Positions 35,381 to 43,530 are shown, counted from the stretch's first letter. The stretch: 64,000 bases of DNA from Terriglobus albidus (GCF_025685425.1 NZ_JAGTAS010000057.1:310001-374000), one strand, 5' to 3'. Notes: generated by a model from the sequence alone, not told the origin. Numbers and translations: made by a program.

Positions 35381-36473
35381 GGCGAATACCCTGCGCTGCT
35401 GAAACGAACTTGTTGAACAGCTGGAGATAACCCCTCACCATCTGCTCCCGGTTGAATAGCTGTGCTCTGTTTCGCGCTGCATCTTGCAACTTCTGGAGCT
35501 TCTCGATGTCGCTCGACAATTCGCTGACGAGCGCGGGCAGCTCGGAGGGGTCTGAAAAGTACGTAGCCGCATCCTGCCACACTTCACGCAAACTTGGAAT
35601 ATCTCTCAGTAAAAGCGCGCACCCACAAAGAGCGGCCTCCAGCGGAGCCAACCCGAAGGGTTCATAGATCGAGCTGCAAAGATAAATGGAACTCATTGAA
35701 AACAGCTTTATGATCTCCATCGCGGAGATCGGGCCCAATACGGTGGCGCCTCCCGGAATACGTTGCAGCCGGTTGCTCTCATGCTGCCTTGATCCAGCGA
35801 TCACATAGGGGATAGGAAAAGTGACGTCGTTCAAAGTATGAATTCCTTTTGCTTCGTCCCATATCCTGCCCACTGTTATCATCTGCATTGCTTTAGGGCC
35901 AGCGCAGTCGCACTCAAGCAAACGTCCGTTTGTGATTACTTCGGCTTCGGAACCATATCCAAATCGGCGCTCCAACTCTTGTGCCATCCAGTACGTGGGC
36001 GCCACAATCGCGGTAGCCTTTTTTAGACCGTGCTCGACTAAATGCATATAGTTGTGCAGCCAGGCGCTAGCGGGAAGCTCCTCTTTTCGGCAAGCTGCTG
36101 CCCAGCTCAATACATCGCTATGCGCGGTTACTATCGTTGGAACCATGTCCGAGAGCCCGCCGAAGCAGTATTGACTGCTATGAATTACCTGCGGACCAAA
36201 GTCCTCCGCCAGAGATCGCAATAAAGGGAATGCTTGATCCTGAACCAAACCGTTTTCCGTCATCCACTCCAGCGGAAGTTCCGACGGGATGTAGCGAAAA
36301 CGACGATGGCTTTTATGGAGAAGTTCTTCGCATGTCACCATCTGCAGAGCAGACGGCCGGCCGCCAAAGCTGACGAGGAGAACTTCACAGCCCGCCTCAA
36401 GATATCCCTGCACTAATTCCCGAGTAAATGTCCAGACGCCGCCGACCGTATCGGTAGTCATCAGGATGCGCAT
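35370..36473 (-). CDS. Glycosyltransferase family 4
   Basis: A 367-residue GT-B transferase. Start at 36473 overlaps the radical SAM gene by 13 bp. N terminus RILMTTDTVGGVWTFTRELV; C-terminal donor half with MQMITVGRIWDEAKG and the EX7E-type block SSIYEPFGLAPLEAALCGCALLL. The opening TDTVGGVWTY/F is typical of a GT4 subgroup found with CgeB-like and B12-radical-SAM genes (my recollection). Likely a cytoplasmic sugar transferase in the pathway. Confidence 0.9.
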   Translation of the reverse strand: MRILMTTDTVGGVWTFTRELVQGYLEAGCEVLLVSFGGRPSALQMVTCEELLHKSHRRFRYIPSELPLEWMTENGLVQDQAFPLLRSLAEDFGPQVIHSSQYCFGGLSDMVPTIVTAHSDVLSWAAACRKEELPASAWLHNYMHLVEHGLKKATAIVAPTYWMAQELERRFGYGSEAEVITNGRLLECDCAGPKAMQMITVGRIWDEAKGIHTLNDVTFPIPYVIAGSRQHESNRLQRIPGGATVLGPISAMEIIKLFSMSSIYLCSSIYEPFGLAPLEAALCGCALLLRDIPSLREVWQDAATYFSDPSELPALVSELSSDIEKLQKLQDAARNRAQLFNREQMVRGYLQLFNKFVSAAQGIRHAA

Positions 36474-37768
36474 TCGAGCTCCCTCAGCGATAGAGGCCGT
36501 TGTTCCTGGATGTCGCTATAGCCGCGGTCCGCAAAGTTCTGCAGATAGAAGGCATGTGCTCGCTCCCAGGCGCCGTCGTCAGGAGGAGCTCCAAACGTAT
36601 GGACGTATTGGGGACTTCCGGGGAACGGAAACATCGGGACAGGTTCGCTGACCCACACTCCCGCGGATTTCAAGTATGCCTGAAACTTCTGGACGGCCGC
36701 AGGATCGTCTTTCGTCGTTGCAATGAGATTCGCCTGAACCCAGGGGATGTGTTTCCTGGCACAGACCAGGAGCTGCTGAATATGTTCGGTGGAAAGCCGG
36801 CAGTTCTTATTGAGCTCGTCCCTTCCCTCCTCAGTAATGGATTCGATACCGCATTCAAAAGAGACACAGTGAGCTCGCTGGAGCAGATCCAGAGATTCCT
36901 CGTCCCAAAGATCGATACGAGTCTGGAAGCCGATCGCGAGCGGCCGCGTGGAAAGTTCCTCCAGTAGGTGGCGTACCTGCTTGCCCACACCGAAGATCTC
37001 GTCGATGAAGTAGATGTAATCCACGCCCCGGCCAATGAGCTGATCTATTTCTGCAAGGACGGCGGCCAGATCGCGTTCACGGAATTTATTGCGAAACAGG
37101 GTCTTGTTGCAGAAGCTACAGGAATAAGGACAGCCACGGGCGAACTCGACTTCGGCGCCAAGCTTGAGGTGGTCTCCTCCATTGCCGCGAAAGACGTGGT
37201 GAAGATGATGGTGCCGCTCCACGGGATACGCCGCGTAGTCGAGAGCCGGAAGGTCTTTCATATTTGTCACACCAAGCCCTTCGGCCATGCGCATACGTCC
37301 CAGCTCGTCGCGCCAGCAGCACCCGGGTACCATCTCCCACGGCATGGAGGCCAGCAGTGGAAGCGTCTCATCCGGCTCTCCCCGCAGGATGATCTCCACC
37401 CCGGTTTTGGACATTGCACTCGTGGGTGTTGCCGAACCGTGCGGTCCAATCAGCACCGTTGTGGACTCTTTCCGCAGCTCTGCGATCCAGGTGCGCGGCA
37501 CTCTGAGTTCCGGTTGAGGGCAACGCCAGAACAGATATGAAGGTGCTGATGGTACTACCAGGAAGTCCTCGTTGAACCGGTCGAGACGTGTGCGTACCTC
37601 GCACGGATTCAGCAACTCCATGTTCGCATCAATCAGCAAAGCCTCATGTCCAGCCTGGCGGAGATTCTCCTGAGCCGAAAGCAGCTCAAGCGGAAAATGC
37701 GGCTCGGCACAACCAAAGTAGGTTGAACCGGCGAAGGACCATTGCGGATTTACCAGAGCAAACTTCAT
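36461..37768 (-). CDS. B12-binding-type radical SAM protein (TIGR04295-like)
   Basis: A 435-residue radical SAM enzyme. Start at 37768 overlaps the epimerase stop (ATGA); the longer frame upstream is antisense-phase read-through of that gene. Residues about 1-150 form a Rossmann-like B12-binding-type domain (KFALVNPQWSFAGSTYFGCA, LLIDANMELL), but I do not see a DxHxxG cobalamin motif. The 4Fe-4S cluster motif CPYSCSFC has cysteines at about 213, 217 and 220. YIYFIDEIFG and SFECGIESITEEGRDEL are later radical SAM blocks. It resembles what I recall as TIGR04295 of the rhizo-twelve system. It probably performs radical methylation or rearrangement of the glycan or a nucleotide sugar. Confidence 0.87.
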   Translation of the reverse strand: MKFALVNPQWSFAGSTYFGCAEPHFPLELLSAQENLRQAGHEALLIDANMELLNPCEVRTRLDRFNEDFLVVPSAPSYLFWRCPQPELRVPRTWIAELRKESTTVLIGPHGSATPTSAMSKTGVEIILRGEPDETLPLLASMPWEMVPGCCWRDELGRMRMAEGLGVTNMKDLPALDYAAYPVERHHHLHHVFRGNGGDHLKLGAEVEFARGCPYSCSFCNKTLFRNKFRERDLAAVLAEIDQLIGRGVDYIYFIDEIFGVGKQVRHLLEELSTRPLAIGFQTRIDLWDEESLDLLQRAHCVSFECGIESITEEGRDELNKNCRLSTEHIQQLLVCARKHIPWVQANLIATTKDDPAAVQKFQAYLKSAGVWVSEPVPMFPFPGSPQYVHTFGAPPDDGAWERAHAFYLQNFADRGYSDIQEQRPLSLRELECAS

Positions 37769-38847
37769 GCCACCTTCACCTCGAACGGTAGATTTGGCAG
37801 TTCCGATGGAGCGGGAGAGAGATGCTCCTTCCAGAAGAGATGAATATCGCGAAGCGTTTTTTCCAGTGATGCCCGTGCCCTCCACCCTGTGTCTCGCGAG
37901 AGTCGGGAGGTATCGGAAACATAAAGGGGCTGATCACCGGCACGGGTAGCCCGATAGTCGAGACGCAGGCGACTTCCTGTAATCTTCTCCAATTGCGCGA
38001 TCAGCTCTCTTAGAGAGATCGCACGGGATGGTCCCCCGCCGACGTTGTAGACTTCGCCCGCACATCGGTCGCGATGCAGCCGAACAGCACACATCGCATT
38101 CACAAGATCACTCACATCAAGCACATCGCGCACCTGGCAACCATCGCCGTAAATAGCGATTGGGCTGCCTGTCAGTGCGGAATAAAGAAAATGTGCGACC
38201 CAGCCCTGATCCTCATTGCCAAACTGGCGCTTCCCGGCAATACACGACATGCGGAAAACAACAGCAGGAATCCCGAAGATACGGGCATAGTCACGCACGT
38301 ACTGATCCGCCGCGCCTTTGGAGCAGCCGTACGGCGAATGAAAGTCCAGGGGCTGCTCCTCGTTCACTCCGCAGAATCCTGGGATGGCGGCACAGTAGCG
38401 GGAGCCGCGGCGTTCTACGGGCACGTTGCGCAGGGCTCCATAGACTTTATTGGTTGAGGTAAACAATAGAAGCGGGCTCATCTTTGAGCGCCGTGCCGCC
38501 TCAAGGAGGTGAAATGTTCCCTGGGCGTTGATCGCGAAGTCGGTTTCCGGATCATCGATCGATGAGGTTACGGCGACCTGAGCGGCGAAGTGATAGATCT
38601 CTCCAACGCCGTGAACAGCCTCCGTCACCGCGTGCTGATTGCGAATATCGGCATGAACGAATTCCAGCCTTCCCTGGGGAGCAATCGCTCGGAGCCATTT
38701 AAGGTTGCGTTCCGTACCTGAACGAGACAGATTGTCAAAGATACGAACAGTGAGATCGGTTTCTGTCAGCAGACGCTCCGCCAGATTGCAGCCGATGAAG
38801 CCGGCGCCACCAGTGATCAATACCGGTCTTGAGGATAGTTTTGACAT
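37765..38847 (-). CDS. NAD-dependent epimerase, CDP-paratose/tyvelose 2-epimerase-like
   Basis: A 360-residue extended SDR. NAD site GGAGFIGCNLA (about 13-23), YHFAAQVAVTSSIDDP, TSTNKVYG (130-137) and catalytic YGCSK (Tyr 173, Lys 177). The run GVNEEQPLDFHSPYGCSKG plus AADQYVRDYARIFG and FGNEDQGWVAHF closely follows the pattern I know from CDP-paratose 2-epimerase (TyvE/RfbE), rather than GalE. Whether the substrate is truly a CDP-3,6-dideoxyhexose is open, because no CDP-glucose 4,6-dehydratase or 3-dehydrase gene is visible nearby. AGTAAGGG lies just before the start. Confidence 0.87.
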   Translation of the reverse strand: MSKLSSRPVLITGGAGFIGCNLAERLLTETDLTVRIFDNLSRSGTERNLKWLRAIAPQGRLEFVHADIRNQHAVTEAVHGVGEIYHFAAQVAVTSSIDDPETDFAINAQGTFHLLEAARRSKMSPLLLFTSTNKVYGALRNVPVERRGSRYCAAIPGFCGVNEEQPLDFHSPYGCSKGAADQYVRDYARIFGIPAVVFRMSCIAGKRQFGNEDQGWVAHFLYSALTGSPIAIYGDGCQVRDVLDVSDLVNAMCAVRLHRDRCAGEVYNVGGGPSRAISLRELIAQLEKITGSRLRLDYRATRAGDQPLYVSDTSRLSRDTGWRARASLEKTLRDIHLFWKEHLSPAPSELPNLPFEVKVA

Positions 38848-38884
38848 CCCTTACTGCCTTTCTCTGTTACCGCAGCAGTTAGTC

Positions 38885-40006
38885 TTATGCCGTCAGCCCG
38901 AATGCAGCCAGCTCGGTCAACATCTTGTCGGCGCGGTCCTCAGGCTCCTGGTGCGCCAGCCACGCCGCAAGTTCCGCAAAGCCACACTCGTGCGAGATCT
39001 TCGGCTCGTAGCCCAGTAATTTCCTCGCCTTCGAGATGTCGGCAAAACAATGGCGAATGTCACCGGCTCGATATTTGTGAGATACCGTCGGCAGGATCTC
39101 TCTACCCAGAGCATGGGCGAGTTTTTCTGCTACCTGCCGAATCGTAATCGGGACACCACAACCGATATTGATCACGTGATCGTTGGACTCGGGCCTTTCC
39201 ATGGCGAGCATATTCGCTCTCACGATGTCCTGAACGTGCACGAAATCACGCATCTGTTCACCATCTTCAAAAATGAGCGGCTGTTTGCCATTGAGCATGC
39301 GCGAAGCAAAGACGGCAGCAACTCCGGTATAAGGATTTGAGAGCGCCTGGCGCGTCCCGTAGATATTGAAGAACCGCAATGCGGTCACTGGAACACCGTA
39401 CGTTCTTCCGAAGATGAGGCACATCTCTTCCTGATCACGCTTTGAAAGGGCATACATCGAATTGATCTCGGATGGCTTGCTCTCATTGGTCGGAACCGGT
39501 GTCAGTACCGCATGGCAAAGATAGCAGCGGGGGTTCCATGCCCCAGACCTCAGCTGATCGATGGATCGAACCCGCGGCGCTGCATCCATGCCGCACTCGA
39601 GGCATTTGTAACGCCCCTCGCCATAGATCGACATCGACGAAGCGACCACAACCTTTTCCAATGTTTGCTTGGAATCAAGAATGGCCTGCAGTAACTCGGC
39701 CGTTCCCTGTGTATTGATGCTCATGTAGCGGCTGATTTCATACATCGACTGTCCTACGCCGACGGCGGCTGCAAAGTGATATACAACATCGATTCCCCGC
39801 AGCGCTCGCCGAATCGCATCTGCATCTCGCACATCGTCCCGAATTAGTTCCACATTCCGCGAAAGATACTCCGGAACTCCTCCCAAGTGGACCTGTGGAG
39901 TCAGGTTATCCAGCACACGCACTCTATGCCCTGCCTGAAGCAGGCCGTCTGCCAAATGCGAGCCAACAAATCCCGCCCCTCCCGTAATCAACACATGTTT
40001 GCTCAT
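38885..40006 (-). CDS. NAD-dependent epimerase with zinc-ribbon insert, dTDP-L-rhamnose 4-epimerase-like
   Basis: A 373-residue extended SDR. NAD site GGAGFVGSHLA, then YHFAAAVGVGQSMYE, SSMSIYGEG, catalytic YALSK (Tyr about 185, Lys about 189), and RFFNIYGTRQALSNPYTGV. Between the Ser block and the Tyr it carries two Cys pairs (CLEC at about 135-138 and CYLC at about 161-164), a zinc-ribbon-like insertion that I associate with dTDP-L-rhamnose 4-epimerases. That enzyme makes dTDP-6-deoxy-L-talose. The start overlaps the glycosidase stop (ATGA). Confidence 0.87.
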   Translation of the reverse strand: MSKHVLITGGAGFVGSHLADGLLQAGHRVRVLDNLTPQVHLGGVPEYLSRNVELIRDDVRDADAIRRALRGIDVVYHFAAAVGVGQSMYEISRYMSINTQGTAELLQAILDSKQTLEKVVVASSMSIYGEGRYKCLECGMDAAPRVRSIDQLRSGAWNPRCYLCHAVLTPVPTNESKPSEINSMYALSKRDQEEMCLIFGRTYGVPVTALRFFNIYGTRQALSNPYTGVAAVFASRMLNGKQPLIFEDGEQMRDFVHVQDIVRANMLAMERPESNDHVINIGCGVPITIRQVAEKLAHALGREILPTVSHKYRAGDIRHCFADISKARKLLGYEPKISHECGFAELAAWLAHQEPEDRADKMLTELAAFGLTA

Positions 40007-40929
40007 GCGCGTGCCAATGCCTCCTCGACAGGTGATTTTTCCGGTGATGCAAGGCAATAGCGCTCTACTGCCCAGGCCGCGAATTCAGCGAATTGCCGAG
40101 GGTCTCTGGGTGGGCTCGTATGGTGCTCTTCCAGTCCGAGATGGCCAGGTGTGAAGCACAACGTCACAGCCACCTCAAATGGCGCCAGCGCCTCCATCAT
40201 GCGATCGAACCACGCAACCGCATTCGGTCGATAGAAATCCGCCCAGCTCAAGCCTGTCCGCAAATGACGCACGCCGAGGCGATGCATCCAATGAACGGCA
40301 TTCTCCAGCCGCGGATCTTCAAAGTGAAACCACTGGCAGATCCCAATGCTTCCATCTGCCGGAAATGCCTCGAGCATCGGCTTCGGAGAACCGTCGTGAC
40401 GTAATAGCCCGAGATAGTAATGGCGGTAGTATGCGGACCCTTCGGCCTCTTTGTGCCGCGTCTCCGCCGGCCAGGATGGAGGCAGATCAAAAAGAGAGTA
40501 CCAATAGACTCTTGCGGCGCCATGTAGTAGCTGCAGAGTCCGCTTCAGCCCAAAGGTGCCGATCTCTTCCGCACCGAAGGTGGAAGCGCCGACCTCGGTG
40601 ACCCACACAGGTAGCTCGCTGACCTCTCCGGCTTCCAGAAGCCTCTGCGGCCATTCTTCAATCCGCCAGTGATTCCAATCCAATGGAAAGCCATGGACAC
40701 CGACAGCATCAACATGCTGCAGAGTGCCATACGATTTCATCAGGCGAAGGAAGTCGACGTCGCAGGAAGACACCCCTCCCAGGACGACCGGCAAATCTGG
40801 AGCAATCTCCCTGATAGCCTCCGAAGCGCATCGCACTGTCTCGGCATAGATCCGCCAGTCCGGATCAAGATGGAAGTTCCAGTGAGATAAGTTATTGGGC
40901 TCGTTCCAGAGAACGATCGAATCCACCAT
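40003..40929 (-). CDS. Glycoside hydrolase (clan-A-like TIM barrel) with apparently permuted order
   Basis: A 308-residue protein; start at 40929 has AAGGAAGG seven bases upstream, whereas the ATG at 40965 has no properly spaced site. The acid/base motif LWNEPNN occurs at residues 7-13, where a clan-A glycosidase normally has about 130 residues before it. The nucleophile-type WVTEVGAS follows at about 109-116 and the strand-8 segment YWYSLFDLPPSW at about 142-153. After that, residues about 193-293 (IGICQWFHFEDPRLENAV, LGVRHLRTGLSWADFY, VAVTLCFTPGHLG, FAAWAVERYC) look like the first three barrel strands. Strand order would thus be 4-8 then 1-3. No signal peptide is visible, so it may act in the cytoplasm. 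It lies upstream of, and coupled to, the epimerase gene. Confidence 0.78.
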   Translation of the reverse strand: MVDSIVLWNEPNNLSHWNFHLDPDWRIYAETVRCASEAIREIAPDLPVVLGGVSSCDVDFLRLMKSYGTLQHVDAVGVHGFPLDWNHWRIEEWPQRLLEAGEVSELPVWVTEVGASTFGAEEIGTFGLKRTLQLLHGAARVYWYSLFDLPPSWPAETRHKEAEGSAYYRHYYLGLLRHDGSPKPMLEAFPADGSIGICQWFHFEDPRLENAVHWMHRLGVRHLRTGLSWADFYRPNAVAWFDRMMEALAPFEVAVTLCFTPGHLGLEEHHTSPPRDPRQFAEFAAWAVERYCLASPEKSPVEEALARA

Positions 40930-41086
40930 CGCGCAACCTTCCTTGAGCGCCACGAAGGCATACATTCCTTCATTGCTCTACTTTTGCCTAGGAAGGTAAA
41001 TACCTTTTGATGGTTGTGGCGAAGCTCTCGGAAACGGGCGAATGTCGTAAGGTGACGCCCAGGATGGGGTGCCAAAGGCGCTCGAG

Positions 41087-41713
41087 TTACGATGCCTGTG
41101 CAGTTCTAAGACCAGAGGCATTCTCTGAGGGGAAGTGCAGGACCCTCCGGACAGAGGTTTGCGAACTATCTCCCAGACACAAGTCGATCGTTTTCTGTAA
41201 TTCCGTGAAATTAAAAGGCTTGCAGAGGAATTCACAGCGGCTCGATTTGTCCTGGCGGAGAGATTCGATCCGTGCGGTATCGGTGCTCATGACAATAGCG
41301 GAAAGCTGCTGGCGAGCTTCGCAAATACGTCTTACCAGATCCATCCCGTCCATTCCGGGGATGTCCAGGCCGGTCAAGAGGAGATCAAGCCGCTCCAGCT
41401 CATTCAACTTGGTCATTGCCTCTTCCGCACCTTGGCAAGCGGTCACATCGTAGCCCGAAAGCGAAAGAAAACTTTCGATGAATGTCCGTTGCGTGGGATC
41501 AGCTTCCACCAGAAGGACTGTTTTCATGGCATGTTTATGCCCGGCATTCAGCCATGCTGAAAGCTCATCAGGGTGCGCTAAAACAATGTTCTGGGATGCA
41601 CCTTCGGGACGATGGACGGGTAATCCAAGGTTGTGTTCCCAACGTTGTACGGTTCGAACGCCCTTTCCAAAGAAAGAGGCGATCTCTTTCCAAGAGCTAA
41701 GAATCTGACTCAT
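41087..41713 (-). CDS. Response regulator with N-terminal HTH and degenerate receiver
   Basis: A 208-residue protein. Residues 1-60 are a MerR/excisionase-like winged helix (SSWKEIASFFGKGVRTVQRW, then LPVHRPEG), a type frequent in Acidobacteria. Residues about 64-185 are a receiver (TVLLVEADPTQ; FLCKPF with Lys 165). The phosphoacceptor position is Gly 115 (LLLTGLDIPGMDG, codon GGC) instead of the expected Asp in TD-L-x-M-P-G, so classical phosphorylation is unlikely. It sits at the head of the main minus-strand cluster, 157 bp before the glycosidase start, and is a candidate regulator. Confidence 0.85.
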   Translation of the reverse strand: MSQILSSWKEIASFFGKGVRTVQRWEHNLGLPVHRPEGASQNIVLAHPDELSAWLNAGHKHAMKTVLLVEADPTQRTFIESFLSLSGYDVTACQGAEEAMTKLNELERLDLLLTGLDIPGMDGMDLVRRICEARQQLSAIVMSTDTARIESLRQDKSSRCEFLCKPFNFTELQKTIDLCLGDSSQTSVRRVLHFPSENASGLRTAQAS

Positions 41714-41770
41714 CGTCTGACACCTTTACAGTAGGGAGAAATTTTGGTGTACGTGCTTCAGAGCGCGATC

Positions 41771-41800
41771 TTTATAGCAATAACTTATTAAAACTTACAA
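41771..41800 (-). promoter_or_regulatory. Possible sigma-70-like promoter of the response regulator/glycan cluster
   Basis: Read on the minus strand: TTGTAA, an 18-base spacer, then TATAAA, ending about 57 bases before the response regulator start codon. The surrounding sequence is much richer in A+T than the rest of the window. Matches to the consensus are 4/6 and 5/6. Confidence 0.35.
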
Positions 41801-41845
41801 GCCTTGAGTTCATTTATTTTATACGCCTCAGAATCGAGTGTTTCG

Positions 41846-41880
41846 ACTAGGGATATACCTAGTTTTGTCACTAAATGACA
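41846..41880. promoter_or_regulatory. Two adjacent inverted repeats, possible operators
   Basis: ACTAGG-GATATA-CCTAGT (41846-41863) and TGTCA-CTAAA-TGACA (41866-41880) are perfect-arm inverted repeats three bases apart, upstream of the promoter-like sequence. They may be binding sites of dimeric regulators, possibly the adjacent HTH response regulator. Confidence 0.4.
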
Positions 41881-41890
41881 GACGAGACGG

Positions 41891-42031
41891 ATAGAGCATT
41901 CCCTGTAGGTCTAGAGTATGGTTCCGCACCTATGGGCGCTTTCCGCAATGAAAATGCCGCTGCTCGCTCCTCCGGGACACCCATCCTTCCTGGATACCCA
42001 TCTTCCTGGACACCGAATGGAAGATGATTCT
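41891..42031 (-). repeat. Palindromic element, copy G (rearranged, reverse)
   Basis: Left part ATAGAGCATTCCCTGTAGGT and the central GGCGCTTTCCGCAATGAAAATGCC are recognisable. The right half contains a small internal duplication (CACCCATCCTTCCTGGATACC, CATCTTCCTGGACACC) and ends near GAAGATGATTCT, so its exact limit is uncertain. Confidence 0.65.
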
Positions 42032-42100
42032 GGAATCGTGAACAGCCTTAGTAAGCGGTGCCGCACCATTTTGTTGACAACGGTATATCTGCGTCATAAC

Positions 42101-43522
42101 TCATTTGCTGCGCAGTCGCAGACGGGCAAACTGGGCGGCAAAGTAGCCGCACATTCCATGGACGCCGGTTCCGGGCAGCGTTGCCGCCGAGCAGATCAAG
42201 ATCGATGGATCGGGAGTCAGATAGCCCCTCCATGATGGCCGTGCAATCATCTGCCGCACTGAATGGAGCCCGCATCCGATGTCCCCGCCAACGAAGTTCG
42301 GATTATCCGCTTCCAGAAGGGTTGGGTCGCGAACAGAGCGCCGCAGGATCCGATCTCTGAACCCAGGAGCGAAGCGTTCGATCTGTGTTTCGATACGATC
42401 CGCCATATCAGTATTGGAACCGTTCGGCACATGACAATATCCCCAGGCCGTATGCTTCCCTTCCGGAGCTCTGGAAGAATCAAAGAGGGAATGCTGTGCT
42501 GCGATGACAAATGGCCGTTCCGGGATCTTTCCCTGCTGCACGGCTTCTTCTGAAGCCAGAATCTCTTCCGCAGAGCCGCCCAGGTGTACCGTCCCGGCCC
42601 GCCGGCAGGATGGGGCTTCCCAGGGAATAGGCGCGTCAAGTGCCCAGTCCATCTTGAAGGCTCCTGGACCGTATGTATATCCAGCCAGCTTCCGGCGAAA
42701 CCCCTCAGGGAAACGGTGACCGGCGATGCGCAGCAGTTCACGCGGAGAAAGATCGCAAAGCACAAGGCGCGACTTCGGCAATTCATCGACGGAGTTAACC
42801 CGGGAACCTGTCTGCAATGCGACGCCGAACTTCTTCAAATAGCCAACGAGTGCGGCGGCAAGCTTTCCTGCTCCCCCGCGAGGAAATGGCCAGCCTGCTC
42901 CATGTCCGCTTGCAGCCAGAAGCAGTCCAAAACCGGCACTGAGCGAAGCGGTCATCGGAAGATTCGCATGAGCTGCGATGCCGGTAAGCAGCGCCCTGGC
43001 CGGTTCGGCGCGAAACGTCTCTATAAGACGAGTCTGTGAACGGGTGGACCACGCGCCAAAACGAAACAGTCCACCGGGCGTCTTCAAGCTGCCGGATTGG
43101 CCCATCATAATGCCAATCAACCGGTCCCAGTTCTCTGCCGTTGTGCCAAGGAGCTTCCGGTAAGCGTCGGCATCCTCCTCGAGAGACCTGGCAGTTGCCT
43201 CCAGCGACCGCTCCAGCACAACAGCCCGTCCCCCCTCAAGGGGATGGGCAAGGGGAGCCTCCGGATGCACCCACTCTAATCCGAAGCTCTCCAGAGGCAT
43301 GGCGCGAAACGCAGGTGAACTGACAGCGAGCGGGAAGATGGAAGAACAGACGTCATGCGCAAAGCCGGGCACGGTAAGCGGAAGAGTTTTGACGCCTCCG
43401 CCAAGTTCCTCCGCTGCTTCCAGAACAAGCACGCTATAGCCAGCCTGTGCCAGCACTGCTGCCGCGCTGAGCCCATTCGGCCCGGATCCTACCACGATGC
43501 AGTCCCAGCTCCGCGGAAGCAC
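42101..43522 (-). CDS. FAD-dependent oxidoreductase of the phytoene-desaturase/CrtI type
   Basis: A 473-residue flavoprotein. N-terminal dinucleotide site IVVGSGPNGLSAAAVLAQAGY, then LEAAEELGGGVKT; C-terminal FAD block IYLICSAATLPGTGVHGMCG (ILICSAATLPGTGVHG in this protein). It belongs to the broad NAD(P)/FAD-dependent desaturase/isomerase group related to CrtI and RetSat. No carotenoid genes are nearby, so the substrate is unknown. It ends 8 bp upstream-side of... the GlgX gene follows directly in the same direction. Confidence 0.87.
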   Translation of the reverse strand: MLPRSWDCIVVGSGPNGLSAAAVLAQAGYSVLVLEAAEELGGGVKTLPLTVPGFAHDVCSSIFPLAVSSPAFRAMPLESFGLEWVHPEAPLAHPLEGGRAVVLERSLEATARSLEEDADAYRKLLGTTAENWDRLIGIMMGQSGSLKTPGGLFRFGAWSTRSQTRLIETFRAEPARALLTGIAAHANLPMTASLSAGFGLLLAASGHGAGWPFPRGGAGKLAAALVGYLKKFGVALQTGSRVNSVDELPKSRLVLCDLSPRELLRIAGHRFPEGFRRKLAGYTYGPGAFKMDWALDAPIPWEAPSCRRAGTVHLGGSAEEILASEEAVQQGKIPERPFVIAAQHSLFDSSRAPEGKHTAWGYCHVPNGSNTDMADRIETQIERFAPGFRDRILRRSVRDPTLLEADNPNFVGGDIGCGLHSVRQMIARPSWRGYLTPDPSILICSAATLPGTGVHGMCGYFAAQFARLRLRSK

Positions 43523-43530
43523 TGTTCCTC

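Larger units (their letters stand above)
41714..42100. other. Intergenic region upstream of the degenerate response regulator
   Basis: A 387-bp stretch without a gene. It has an AT-rich part (about 41740-41880) with promoter-like and palindromic sequences described separately, then repeat copy G (41891-about 42031). The remaining 70 bp downstream of the FAD oxidoreductase stop shows nothing recognisable. Confidence 0.6.
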
